Of a DNA stretch of 50,640 nt, positions 8,619 through 16,524 are shown one piece after another; the stretch's first letter is position 1, and every line of letters starts with the position of its first letter. A program made the translations under genes and the position numbers. The notes beneath the pieces were generated by a model. That model had not been told where the DNA came from. It searched no databases and saw only the letters and a program-made list of their open reading frames with translations. The DNA is from CAYLJJ01 sp964384025 (GTDB taxonomy: Bacteria; Myxococcota_A; Bradymonadia; UBA7976; UBA1532): the NCBI GenBank assembly GCA_964384025.1, contig CAYLJJ010000043.1, positions 1 to 50,640 on the forward strand, written 5' to 3'.

Positions 8619-9671
8619 ATGGCAGAGATCCTGATCATCGCGGCGGATGAGTTCAGCGCTCATCGAATCCTTGAGGCCCTTAAGCACCCCATCACAGCGC
8701 ATTTTAGCTCCCGCGTGGTGACTGAGGAGCAGGCAGATGAGCCCGCCGCAGCGCTGCTCTATCTGGCTGTAGAGATCCCCATCCAGGCGCTCTCCCCAAG
8801 GCGACCTCTTGTCTGGTTAACACACTCCCAGGACCACCTGCGCGGGCTCCAAGCTATCGAGCAAGGCTTCGCCTCTGTCCTGTCCCTGGATGAGCTGTCG
8901 AGGCTGCCTCTATTGTTGAGGAAGATCTTGAGCAGGGCCGAAAAGCAGCAGAAGAGTCAGGCGATCTTAGAGGAGCAGGTGGTGCGTAGAACCGCCGCTC
9001 TAGAAGCTGCTAACCGAGAACTTGAGGCTTTCGCCTACTCTATCTCCCATGATCTCAGAGCACCGCTTCGCAGCTTAGAGGGATTCAGCCTCGCTCTCTT
9101 AGAGGACTATGGAGAGCGATTAGGTGAAGAGGGCTGCCTCTTCATCCAGCGCATTCGAAGAGCCACTCAGCGTTTGGGTGAGCGTCTCTCTGTGTTGCTT
9201 CAGCTCTCCCATCTAAGCAGCAAGACGATCAAGCGAGAGCATGTTGATCTGGGAGCCTTGGCGGAGAGCATCCTCCTGAATCTACAAAACGAGAACCCCG
9301 AACGTCGATTGAGCTTCAGTCGGGCTTTTCAATTAACGGCCCTCTGTGATCCTGCCTTGATGACCATCGTGCTGGATAACCTCCTGGCCAACGCCTGGAA
9401 GTTCAGCCGGGACAAGTCCAAGGCGGAGATTCACTTTGGGCGACGAGAGAACCATTTCTACATCAGAGACAATGGCGTTGGCTTTAGTAGCTCCTATGCG
9501 ACACGCATCTTCTCCGCTTTCAGTCGCTACCACACCGAGCAGGAGTTTGAAGGTACAGGCATCGGCCTGACCACAGTTCAGCGCATCATTCACCGCCATG
9601 GAGGGAGGGTCTGGGCAGAGTCTATCGAGGGAGAGGGAGCCACCTTTAATTTCAGCCTAGGATCTGCCTAA
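8619..9671 (+). CDS. Sensor histidine kinase with N-terminal receiver-like domain
   Basis: A 350-residue soluble histidine kinase. Residues 1-115 look like a degenerate receiver-type fold (opening MAEILIIAADEFSA). A coiled helix (VRRTAALEAANRELEAFAYS) leads into HisKA with the phospho-acceptor His144 in SHDLRAPLRSLEG. The ATPase domain is complete: N-box DNLLANAWKF, G1 DNGVGF, G2 GTGIGLTTVQRI, and the closing HGGRVWAES. This is the phytochrome-type kinase subclass. No membrane segment and no cognate regulator next to it; the lone response regulator at 41960-42496 is far away. Its stop overlaps the end of the convergent membrane-protein gene by 4 bp. Confidence 0.92.
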   Translation: MAEILIIAADEFSAHRILEALKHPITAHFSSRVVTEEQADEPAAALLYLAVEIPIQALSPRRPLVWLTHSQDHLRGLQAIEQGFASVLSLDELSRLPLLLRKILSRAEKQQKSQAILEEQVVRRTAALEAANRELEAFAYSISHDLRAPLRSLEGFSLALLEDYGERLGEEGCLFIQRIRRATQRLGERLSVLLQLSHLSSKTIKREHVDLGALAESILLNLQNENPERRLSFSRAFQLTALCDPALMTIVLDNLLANAWKFSRDKSKAEIHFGRRENHFYIRDNGVGFSSSYATRIFSAFSRYHTEQEFEGTGIGLTTVQRIIHRHGGRVWAESIEGEGATFNFSLGSA

Positions 9672-10510
9672 AGACGCTGCACCTGCTCTCCTCCAAAAAG
9701 CTCAAAGTAGGAGAGGCAGCAGAGGGGCCCTAAGAGGATCCAAAAGATCAGCTCTTCATAGGGGAAGGAGTGACCGAAGAGTTCCACATAAGCCAAAAAC
9801 TCCGCCTGATTGGGGAAGGCCCAGTGCCCCATCTTAAGGGAGATCAGCTCGTAGATGAGCGAGAAATAAAAGAAATAAACTGTGGGAGTCAGGAAACGCT
9901 TGAACAGGAATGGATAGCGCCCAAGAGCATAGAGGGCAGGGGTAACGCCGATCAGCAACCCCACCTTGAGATAGGCATAACGCCAGATCAGAAGCTCAGG
10001 AGCCCAGAACCAGGCGCTCACAAAGCTGAGGAAGAGGAAGCCATGCCAACCCGCCAACCAAGAGAGCTTCATCTTCTTAAGGCGTTGGTTCTCCTCTTCG
10101 CTCAGAGCAGGTACAAAGCGACGATAGAACATCACGACGAGGTAAGCGAAGATAAAGAGCCAGGGGATCTGTTCGATAAAGACATAGCCAAAGAGCCGCG
10201 TTTCACCAAAAAATGAGGTCCCCAAAACCCAAGCATTTGAGATCTCCATCAAGTAATCGATGATGATGGCCAGCGGGACTCCCATATAGAGAGCAAAGCG
10301 CAGAGAGTTGGGGCTCTTGCCCAAGCGCGCTCTTAAATAGAGGCTGGGGATCACCAGAAAGATCAGCATCGCGGGAACAAAGTCCAACTGGGCAAACCAA
10401 GTGATCGCGGTAGCAATGAGCGGCCAAATCAAGATAAAGATCCAGTCCATTAAGTTCTTATGGCTTAGGACCTGTACTCGACCTTCAGATTTTATGTTCG
10501 GGTCTATCAT
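9668..10510 (-). CDS. Lycopene-cyclase-domain-like integral membrane protein
   Basis: A 280-residue multi-spanning protein with about seven or eight hydrophobic helices. It is built as two similar halves, each with an acidic signature near a helix start: YVFIEQIPWLFIFAYL in the first and FPYEELIFWILLGP in the second. This duplicated P/E-containing pattern is characteristic of the CrtYc/CrtYd (lycopene cyclase domain) family of carotenoid enzymes, but other family members have no proven substrate. No crtB, crtI or crtE is in the window; only a CrtC/AttH-like protein at the right edge hints at carotenoid chemistry. Start chosen at the ATG at 10510 (GGGA upstream); a GTG four codons earlier is possible. 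Convergent with the kinase gene. Confidence 0.68.
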   Translation of the reverse strand: MIDPNIKSEGRVQVLSHKNLMDWIFILIWPLIATAITWFAQLDFVPAMLIFLVIPSLYLRARLGKSPNSLRFALYMGVPLAIIIDYLMEISNAWVLGTSFFGETRLFGYVFIEQIPWLFIFAYLVVMFYRRFVPALSEEENQRLKKMKLSWLAGWHGFLFLSFVSAWFWAPELLIWRYAYLKVGLLIGVTPALYALGRYPFLFKRFLTPTVYFFYFSLIYELISLKMGHWAFPNQAEFLAYVELFGHSFPYEELIFWILLGPLCCLSYFELFGGEQVQRL

Positions 10511-10625
10511 TGGAGTTCCCACGATTTTTGTAACAAGGAGTCTGGATTTTTGGAGTGTATATCAAGGAAACATTTGGCCCCTGATGAGGCTCTTCAGGCT
10601 GGAATGAGGCGGCGAAGGGGAGAAT

Positions 10626-12536
10626 CTACTTGGTCTCTTCATACTCGGCGTCGATGATGTCGTCATCGCCACCCTTTGGAGCTTGAGCACCTGCTTCTGG
10701 ATCAGGACCAACGCCCGCTCCATCAGGTCCACCCGCCTGTGCATAGAGAGCCTCACCCAGTTTCTGGCTGCGCTCATTGAGCGCCTGGGTTGCTGCTTCA
10801 ATAGCCTCTGTATCACCACCCTGGAGGGCATCCTTGAGGTGCTTGATCGCCTCCTCAACCTCAGCCTTATCTGTATCTGAGACCTTGTCTTCCAGCTCAG
10901 TCAGCAGCTTCTCGGTCTGATAGGCCAAAGAGTCTCCCTGGTTGCGTACATCAACCTCGTGCTTTTGGCGCTCATCCTCTGCAGCGTTGGCCTCAGCCTC
11001 ACGCACCATCTGATCGATGTCGCTCTCGTTGAGCCCAGAGGAGGCGGTGATGGTGATGTGCTGCTTCTTGGAGGTGGCCTTATCAAAGGCGCTTACGTTA
11101 ACGATGCCGTTGGCGTCGATATCAAAGGTAACCTCGATCTGAGGAGTTCCCCGGGGAGCGGGGGGGATTCCATCCAGGTTAAACTTACCCAGGGTGCGAT
11201 TGTCCCGCGCCATGGGACGCTCACCCTGGAGCACATGCACGGTCACCGCGCTTTGGCTGTCAGCTGCGGTGGAGAAGATCTCGCTTTTCTTAGTGGGGAT
11301 GGTGGTGTTGCGAGGGATCAAGGTGGTCATCACGCCGCCCAGGGTCTCAATGCCCAAAGAGAGGGGGGTGACATCCAGGAGGAGCATATCCTTGACCTCC
11401 CCCCCCATCACTCCTGCCTGCACCGCTGCGCCCAGCGCCACCACCTCATCGGGGTTGACCCCTTGGTGAGGCTTCTTGGAGAAGAACTGCTCTACTCTCT
11501 TCTGCACTAAGGGGATACGGGTGGAGCCACCCACCAAGATCACCTCGTCGATCTCCCCAGCGCTTTTACCAGCATCTTTGAGAGCCTTGCGACAGGGCTC
11601 CAGGCTGCGATCCACCAAAGAGCCCACGAGCTGCTCAAACTTGGAGCGGCTGAGGCGCAGATTCAGGTGCTTGGGGCCGGTGGCATCGGCGGTGAGGAAG
11701 GGCAGGTTGATGTCGGTCTCAGAGACACTGGACAGCTCGATCTTGGCGCGCTCAGCAGCCTCTCTGAGGCGCTGAAGGACCATACGATCTCGGCTGATGT
11801 CGATGCCGCTCTCCTTACGAAACTCATTGCTGAGATACTTGATGATATATTGGTCGAAGTCATCCCCCCCAAGATGAGTGTCGCCGTTAGTGGCAACCAC
11901 CTCAACCACATTGGAGCTGACCTCAAGGATGGAGACATCGAAGGTCCCGCCGCCCAGGTCATAGACCACGACGAGCTGATCTTCCTCTTTCTCCAAGCCA
12001 TAGGCCAAGGCCGCAGCAGTAGGCTCATTGACGATGCGCTTGACCTTTAGACCAGCAATACGACCTGCATCCTTAGTTGCTTGACGCTGACTGTCATTGA
12101 AATAGGCTGGAACGGTAATGACTGCCTCGTTGACATCCTCTCCCAGATATTTTTCAGCGGCGCGCTTTAGCTTCTGAAGGATGCGTGCGCTGACCTCTGG
12201 AGGGCTAACATCGCGATCACCCACCCGAAATTCTACAGAGCCGTTGCGGCTCTCCTTGACCCGATAGGAGACCCGATCAACATCACCAAGGGAACGAGAC
12301 TCTTCATAACGCATACCCATAAAGCGCTTGACGCTGGAGACGGTCTTCTCAGAGTTGGTGATGCTCTGACGCCGAGCGACCTGCCCGACCAAGACCTCAT
12401 CGTTCTTATCCCAAGCGACGACCGAGGGGGTCGTGCGGGCGCCCTCCTCATTGGTGACGATCTTGGGCTCACCGCCCTCCATAACCGCGACGACTGAGTT
12501 TGTAGTACCAAGATCGATGCCGATAATTTTGCCCAT
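10626..12536 (-). CDS. dnaK: Chaperone protein DnaK (Hsp70)
   Basis: Full-length Hsp70 of 636 residues. The nucleotide-binding domain opens GKIIGIDLGTTNSVVAVMEG and contains the phosphate-2 loop DLGGGTFDVSILE and the adenosine motif GGSTRIPLVQ. The interdomain linker is VKDMLLLDVTPLSLG. A beta-sandwich substrate domain and helical lid follow, ending in the conserved acidic tail DDDIIDAEYEE that binds client proteins and co-chaperones. I used the ATG at 12536 because GGAG lies five bases upstream; an in-frame ATG four codons earlier overlaps that Shine-Dalgarno. GrpE and DnaJ are not adjacent, unusual compared with the grpE-dnaK-dnaJ order of many bacteria. Vegetative-type promoter elements lie just upstream. 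Confidence 0.98.
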   Translation of the reverse strand: MGKIIGIDLGTTNSVVAVMEGGEPKIVTNEEGARTTPSVVAWDKNDEVLVGQVARRQSITNSEKTVSSVKRFMGMRYEESRSLGDVDRVSYRVKESRNGSVEFRVGDRDVSPPEVSARILQKLKRAAEKYLGEDVNEAVITVPAYFNDSQRQATKDAGRIAGLKVKRIVNEPTAAALAYGLEKEEDQLVVVYDLGGGTFDVSILEVSSNVVEVVATNGDTHLGGDDFDQYIIKYLSNEFRKESGIDISRDRMVLQRLREAAERAKIELSSVSETDINLPFLTADATGPKHLNLRLSRSKFEQLVGSLVDRSLEPCRKALKDAGKSAGEIDEVILVGGSTRIPLVQKRVEQFFSKKPHQGVNPDEVVALGAAVQAGVMGGEVKDMLLLDVTPLSLGIETLGGVMTTLIPRNTTIPTKKSEIFSTAADSQSAVTVHVLQGERPMARDNRTLGKFNLDGIPPAPRGTPQIEVTFDIDANGIVNVSAFDKATSKKQHITITASSGLNESDIDQMVREAEANAAEDERQKHEVDVRNQGDSLAYQTEKLLTELEDKVSDTDKAEVEEAIKHLKDALQGGDTEAIEAATQALNERSQKLGEALYAQAGGPDGAGVGPDPEAGAQAPKGGDDDIIDAEYEETK

Positions 12537-12574
12537 GAGAGTCTCCATTTCGTTTTAGAGTTTAGAACGTCGGG

Positions 12575-12602
12575 ACCCTAAACACCCCCCTTGGGCTGTC
12601 AA
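12575..12602 (-). promoter_or_regulatory. Candidate sigma-70-type promoter of dnaK
   Basis: On the minus strand a perfect -35 hexamer TTGACA (12597-12602) is followed after 16 bp by TAGGGT (12575-12580), a weak but usable -10. It lies about 40 bp before the dnaK ATG. No CIRCE operator or sigma-32-like CCCCAT motif was seen. Seen directly: the hexamers and spacing; activity is inferred. Confidence 0.5.
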
Positions 12603-12630
12603 TATTTCCCTCCCCTTTTGGATGTTTGCT

Positions 12631-13395
12631 TCAGTTTAGGGGCTCTACCTGAATGCCTCGAGGGGGGGCGAGTTGAAAGATCTCTAAGGGGAGTTGAGGT
12701 TTGAGCTTCAGATCCTCAACCTCCAGATCGACCCTGAGATCTGGAGCCTCAAAGCGGAGACGTTGCGGGAAGCTCAAGCCTCCTCGATCTATATATTGGG
12801 CGAGGCTCACGCTATAGCGTGAGCGCCCCGCTTCCCAGGCCTGGATCTTAAGGACCTGCCTCTTCTGAGGTTCGATGCGGATAAGCTGACGCTCTCCACG
12901 ACCCTGCAACTCAAGGAGATAGCGCCCCCTCTCAGTATCCCAGCCCAGCGTCGCCTTCTCATGCTGAATGAGGGGGATCGCTCCTCTCAAGAGGCTCAAC
13001 AGCTCTTGGGTCTTCAAGGGAAGAGAGAGCTGCTTGCTCAGGCTCTTAGAGCGCGTGGGGCCTTGATAGAAGCGGCGCGTTCGAAGGTTATAGATCGAGA
13101 GGATCTCTCCATCACTGGCCAAGCTCATCAAAGGTCGATCTAGGGGGCTGAGAACCTCCACGCGTAGCTTGTCTGGAGTCTGTAGAGCCAGGAGTTGCCG
13201 AAAATGGAGCCGCTCCCCCTCTCGCCAACTCTCCACAGAGAGCTGAGCATTTAGAGCCTGGATCTGCTGAGCGCGTTGATGAAGCTCTTTGAGGAAGGGC
13301 GCTGGATCTGGACTAAAATCGTCAGGACGGCGATATCGATCAGGACAGCCCAAGAGAGAGAGCAGAGGCAGGAGAGAGAGCAATCTCCTCCTCAT
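12631..13395 (-). CDS. LolB/DUF4292-like outer-membrane lipoprotein
   Basis: A 254-residue lipoprotein with lipobox LSLLGC. After a short helix it runs as alternating strands (QIQALNAQLSVESW, HFRQLLALQTPDKLRVEVL, DGEILSIYNLRTRRFYQG, and a C-terminal SFPQRLRFEAPDLRVDLEV). This is the pattern of the LolA/LolB half-barrel superfamily, of which DUF4292 is one family, which carries lipoproteins or lipids across the periplasm. The ATG overlaps the stop of the TPR gene as ATGA, so it is the last gene of the larA-TPR-lolB-like operon. The residues that would decide a true LolB function are not assignable by eye; it could equally be a structural lipoprotein. Confidence 0.72.
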   Translation of the reverse strand: MRRRLLSLLPLLSLLGCPDRYRRPDDFSPDPAPFLKELHQRAQQIQALNAQLSVESWREGERLHFRQLLALQTPDKLRVEVLSPLDRPLMSLASDGEILSIYNLRTRRFYQGPTRSKSLSKQLSLPLKTQELLSLLRGAIPLIQHEKATLGWDTERGRYLLELQGRGERQLIRIEPQKRQVLKIQAWEAGRSRYSVSLAQYIDRGGLSFPQRLRFEAPDLRVDLEVEDLKLKPQLPLEIFQLAPPRGIQVEPLN

Positions 13396-14924
13396 TTTTC
13401 TCCCTCCAGGGTGCTCAGGCGCTGTTGAAAGCGGGTCCGACTCTTCTTATCTCCTGCGAGCTGTATGGCACGTTGAAAGAGCCGCCGTGCTCGGCCCTTC
13501 TCTCCTGTGCTCCAAAGCACCTCTGCCAAATGTCCCACGATCTCCGCTCTCTCGGGGGCCATCCGAAAGGCCCTGCGGAGGAGCCGCTGTGCAGATCCCA
13601 GCTCGCCTCGGCGAAACATCAGCCAACCTAGAGAATCGGTGATGTTGGGATCATCTGGGCGCTGCCGAAGAGCGGAGCGGATCATCGCCTCAGCTTCATC
13701 TAAGCGGATCCCCTGCTCAGCCCAAACATAGCCCAAGAAGTTAAGAGCTCCAGGATGCTGAGGCTCAAGGGTCAAGACATCATGCATCGACTGTAAGGCA
13801 CCCTCTTTATCTCCCTCAGCCTGAGCGGCGATGCCCTTGAGGAAGATCAGGGGGGTCTCTTTGGGCCAACGCTCGCTGGATTCTTTTAAGAGCTGGAAAG
13901 CATCTTCATTACGCCCTGCATTGAGGAGCACCCGCGCCTCCAGATGAACCCAGCGAGGGATATCCTCTGAGGCTCTCAGCGCCCGAACCCCTCGCAGAGC
14001 CTTGGGTAGATCCTCTGTCGCCATCGAGAGAAGGACTCTCAGCTGTTTTGCTTCTTTGGAGAGAGAACTCTCTGGGGGGATCTGCTCCAACTCGCGTAGG
14101 GCTGCGCTGTTTTGATCAGCGCGAGCGAGAACTTGAGCCCTCAGCAGGTGGGCGGGGTGAAACGTGGGGTAGTGAAGGCTCAGGCGCTCAAGCTCAAGAT
14201 CTGCCTCAAAGAGCTGCCCTCGATTAAAGAGCAGAGAGGCCAGGAGCATAGAGGCCTTGAGGGGGTGCCCGGTGAACCGCTGCGCTGCGCGCCGAGCCAT
14301 CTCCTGATCTCCTCCCCTAAGGGCCAGAGCGATGATGCGTTGATCTAGATTCCCATGCTCGGGCAGAAGATGGGTCGCCTCCTCCAGAGCCTGAGCCGCT
14401 GGCAGGAGTGCCTGTAGACGCTCCCTCAAATCTGCCAAGCGGATCCAATGCTCCGCCCGAGCTGGTTGAAGACGACAGAGCTGGATCTGAGCGCTCTCGG
14501 CTACATCAACCGCTCCCTCTCGGGTGGCGACGCTGGCTTGACCGGCCCAGCCGACGGGAGACTCAGGCCAGCGCTGGGTATAGCTTTCAAAGAGCCTCCG
14601 AGCTTCTCCGAACTGCTGCGTAGAGAGCAGCAACTCTCCCTTTAACTGAAGCACCTCAGCGGCCTCTGGCGCCAGCTCTTCAGCCGCCTTCAGGGCTTTG
14701 AGAGCGCCCTTCCAATCTCTAAGGCGGGCGTGGGCTCGCGCTGCGGCCAAGCGGGGCTTGAGGGCCTCTGGATCAGCCTCAGCGCTGGCCTCATAGAGAG
14801 CCGCAGCGCCTGAAAGATCTCCCTCCTGGGCTCGCATCCCAGCCTCCAGATAGAGGCGCATCGGCTTATGGGGAGATGCACCACAGCCCAGCAGCAGCCC
14901 TAAACTCCAAAGCAAGCCCCTCAT
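13392..14924 (-). CDS. TPR-repeat lipoprotein
   Basis: A 510-residue lipoprotein (signal MRGLLWSLGLLLGC) consisting almost wholly of tetratricopeptide repeats, about twelve, each with the A-x-x-L...A...P-x-x-P pattern. Examples are GDLSGAAALYEASAEADPEA, FGEARRLFESYTQRWPESP and GEKGRARRLFQRAIQLAGDK. TPR solenoids at the outer membrane usually scaffold protein complexes or exopolysaccharide and secretion machines. Both ends overlap neighbours (ATGA with larA upstream and with the LolB-like gene downstream), so the three are translated together. A shared envelope-related role with the LolB-like protein is plausible, but no partner is known. Confidence 0.88.
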   Translation of the reverse strand: MRGLLWSLGLLLGCGASPHKPMRLYLEAGMRAQEGDLSGAAALYEASAEADPEALKPRLAAARAHARLRDWKGALKALKAAEELAPEAAEVLQLKGELLLSTQQFGEARRLFESYTQRWPESPVGWAGQASVATREGAVDVAESAQIQLCRLQPARAEHWIRLADLRERLQALLPAAQALEEATHLLPEHGNLDQRIIALALRGGDQEMARRAAQRFTGHPLKASMLLASLLFNRGQLFEADLELERLSLHYPTFHPAHLLRAQVLARADQNSAALRELEQIPPESSLSKEAKQLRVLLSMATEDLPKALRGVRALRASEDIPRWVHLEARVLLNAGRNEDAFQLLKESSERWPKETPLIFLKGIAAQAEGDKEGALQSMHDVLTLEPQHPGALNFLGYVWAEQGIRLDEAEAMIRSALRQRPDDPNITDSLGWLMFRRGELGSAQRLLRRAFRMAPERAEIVGHLAEVLWSTGEKGRARRLFQRAIQLAGDKKSRTRFQQRLSTLEGEK

Positions 14925-16045
14925 AGTGTTGAGATCCTGGGGATCAGATCGCCCGCTTGAGGGAGGATGATGAGATCATCATCTGTGCGTTCCAGCGCGC
15001 TCTTAAGATCGGGAGCATATTCCGCAAAGCTGGGCGCCACCGCTTGGGGACTCTGCTCAGAGACAAGGATGATACGATGCTTTTGGGGGAGGCTGTGGAT
15101 CACACCCAGGCGATAGATCGCCTCATTGATCACCTCTATCGGTCCAATCCCAGCATAGCAGGAGACCGCCATGATGATGCTCCCCCCAGGTTTTAAGAGC
15201 GCACCTGCGGGGGGCAGCAGTTTACAGGCCTGATAGAGATTCATACTCACAGGGCTCCTGTCAGAGACCAAAACGGTGGAGAAGCGCCGAGGAGCGAGAC
15301 ACTCAAATAGGGCTTGGGCTCGTCGAACCCCCTCTCGATGGGCTCGGATGGGATCTCCCGCCACCACGCTGAAAGCTCGGTCGTCAGCGCTTCGGATTAA
15401 GTTGAGGATAAAAGCGGGACCTGCTCTGGCAGCGGCCTCCTCTATATCTTCACGACAAGGGTTCCCCTCCAGCTGACCCAGGCGGGCGCCAGGCTCTGCC
15501 TTGAGGCGATGATTTTGCCAGATCCCCTCCTCTCCAGCCACCCCAGGAAAGAGGGTCTTAGCGCCCCCCGCCCAGCCCGCGAAGTAGTGGGGCCTGATCT
15601 CGCCGACGAGGATCCGTAGATCTGCATCCAGCACCTGTGGAGGAAAGCGTAGCTCGGTCCCTCGTCGAGTCCAGCCTAAAAATCTCAGCTCAGGATCATC
15701 AGCTCGATGCTGCCAAGCTCCCTCTGGACCTCGCCCTGGGGGGTGTTTGCCGGTGGCGACCCCCAGATCGACCTGCACCCCCAGGGCCTGGAGTCGAGAG
15801 AGCAGTGGAGGCAGGCAGAGATGGTTGATCTGTTTGCGACTCTCATCAGGGAGCAGGAGAGAGACGCGCTGACCAGGCTGAAGGAGAGCCTCTAGGGGAG
15901 GGCTCCCGATAGGTCGCATGAGAGCCTCTTGGATGAGCTGTGCCCAGCTTGAGCTTGAGGGAGGCTTTGGAGGCCAGAGGACCGGTGTGGAGTCAGCGAT
16001 TTGGAGGTCGAGGGGCTGGAGACCCCATCCCAGCTCAATCTTCAT
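14921..16045 (-). CDS. larA: LarA-family nickel-pincer racemase/epimerase
   Basis: A 374-residue LarA (DUF2088) protein. Known members use a nickel-pincer nucleotide bound to a lysine to racemise or epimerise 2-hydroxy acids such as lactate. The catalytic set is visible: His101 (ATGKHPPG), His153 (GEIRPHYFAGW), the cofactor lysine Lys163 (GGAKTLFPG) and His179 (WQNHRL). The spacings H153-K163 and K163-H179 (10 and 16) equal those of the characterised lactobacillar enzyme (H174, K184, H200). The usual DD-x-T-RP motif is altered to PDESRKQ. No larB, larC or larE is nearby, so cofactor synthesis must come from elsewhere. AGGAG directly abuts the ATG, an odd spacing. First gene of a coupled operon; divergent from the pqqD-led operon. 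Confidence 0.85.
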   Translation of the reverse strand: MKIELGWGLQPLDLQIADSTPVLWPPKPPSSSSWAQLIQEALMRPIGSPPLEALLQPGQRVSLLLPDESRKQINHLCLPPLLSRLQALGVQVDLGVATGKHPPGRGPEGAWQHRADDPELRFLGWTRRGTELRFPPQVLDADLRILVGEIRPHYFAGWAGGAKTLFPGVAGEEGIWQNHRLKAEPGARLGQLEGNPCREDIEEAAARAGPAFILNLIRSADDRAFSVVAGDPIRAHREGVRRAQALFECLAPRRFSTVLVSDRSPVSMNLYQACKLLPPAGALLKPGGSIIMAVSCYAGIGPIEVINEAIYRLGVIHSLPQKHRIILVSEQSPQAVAPSFAEYAPDLKSALERTDDDLIILPQAGDLIPRISTL

Positions 16046-16130
16046 CTCCTCAGGATAGAGGGATCGGGCTTTGAATTGTAGAGGCAGGGCGCAGAAGAGA
16101 TGGAGAGGAATGACTCTTTTGAGATATTGA

Positions 16131-16139
16131 CCCCCCCCC
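16131..16139. promoter_or_regulatory. C9 homopolymer in the larA/pqqD divergent intergenic region
   Basis: Nine consecutive C residues sit 12 bp before the pqqD-like start codon, within the 106-bp gap between divergent operons. The following bases AGGACC (16141-16146) serve as its weak ribosome site. Length changes in such a tract could alter promoter or leader geometry. I did not find a convincing -10/-35 pair on either strand. Confidence 0.5.
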
Positions 16140-16151
16140 TAGGACCTCACT

Positions 16152-16454
16152 ATGGTGCTGACTATGCCTGATCAGAAGTTCATCCTCCGCCCTGCCCCTC
16201 GGGTCGTCCATCGTCTCATCGCTGGACGAGCATTGATCTTAGATCCTGAGACAGATCAGCTTCGCCATCTCAATGAGAGCGGCGCTCTTCTCTGGTCTCT
16301 GATCGCTGAGGGGCGCTACACCCGTGAGGCTCTATTTGAGGCGCTATTGGAGCGCTTTGAGGTAAGCGAAGCTGAGGCAAGGGAAGATCTGGAGTGTTTT
16401 CTAGCACTGCTCTCAGAGCGAGGCCTCATCGAATTTTTGGAGCTTCAGCCTTGA
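16152..16454 (+). CDS. PqqD-like RiPP precursor recognition protein
   Basis: A 100-residue stand-alone member of the PqqD family, whose winged-helix fold (RiPP recognition element) binds the leader of a precursor peptide and hands it to a modifying enzyme. The family pattern is clear: opening beta strands (FILRPAPRVVHRLIAGRA), the invariant turn with LNESGALLWSLI, then a helical half (REALFEALLERFEVSEAEA, REDLECFLALLSERGLIEFL). It heads the operon that also holds the small Cys-rich peptide, an HprK-like kinase and a radical SAM/SPASM enzyme, which supports a peptide-maturation role. There is no PQQ biosynthesis set (pqqA, pqqB, pqqC, pqqE) here, so this is not pyrroloquinoline quinone synthesis. 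ATG at 16152 has AGGACC upstream; an ATG at 16164 would also work. Confidence 0.88.
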   Translation: MVLTMPDQKFILRPAPRVVHRLIAGRALILDPETDQLRHLNESGALLWSLIAEGRYTREALFEALLERFEVSEAEAREDLECFLALLSERGLIEFLELQP

Positions 16455-16524
16455 AGACGGTGGTTAAGCTTAGAGTCCTTTTCTCCGAAGGGCTTCAATG
16501 GAATCCAACCCAGGAGATAAGGTG

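Noticed and set aside
8441..8638. Lys/Arg-rich 65-residue minus-strand frame resembling a histone-like tail
   Set aside because: Starts inside the histidine kinase gene and lacks a ribosome site; composition bias of the intergenic DNA explains the basic residues.
16152..16454. PQQ biosynthesis gene pqqD
   Set aside because: There are no pqqA/B/C/E partners, and the adjacent SPASM enzyme and peptide differ from PqqE and PqqA in sequence and order.
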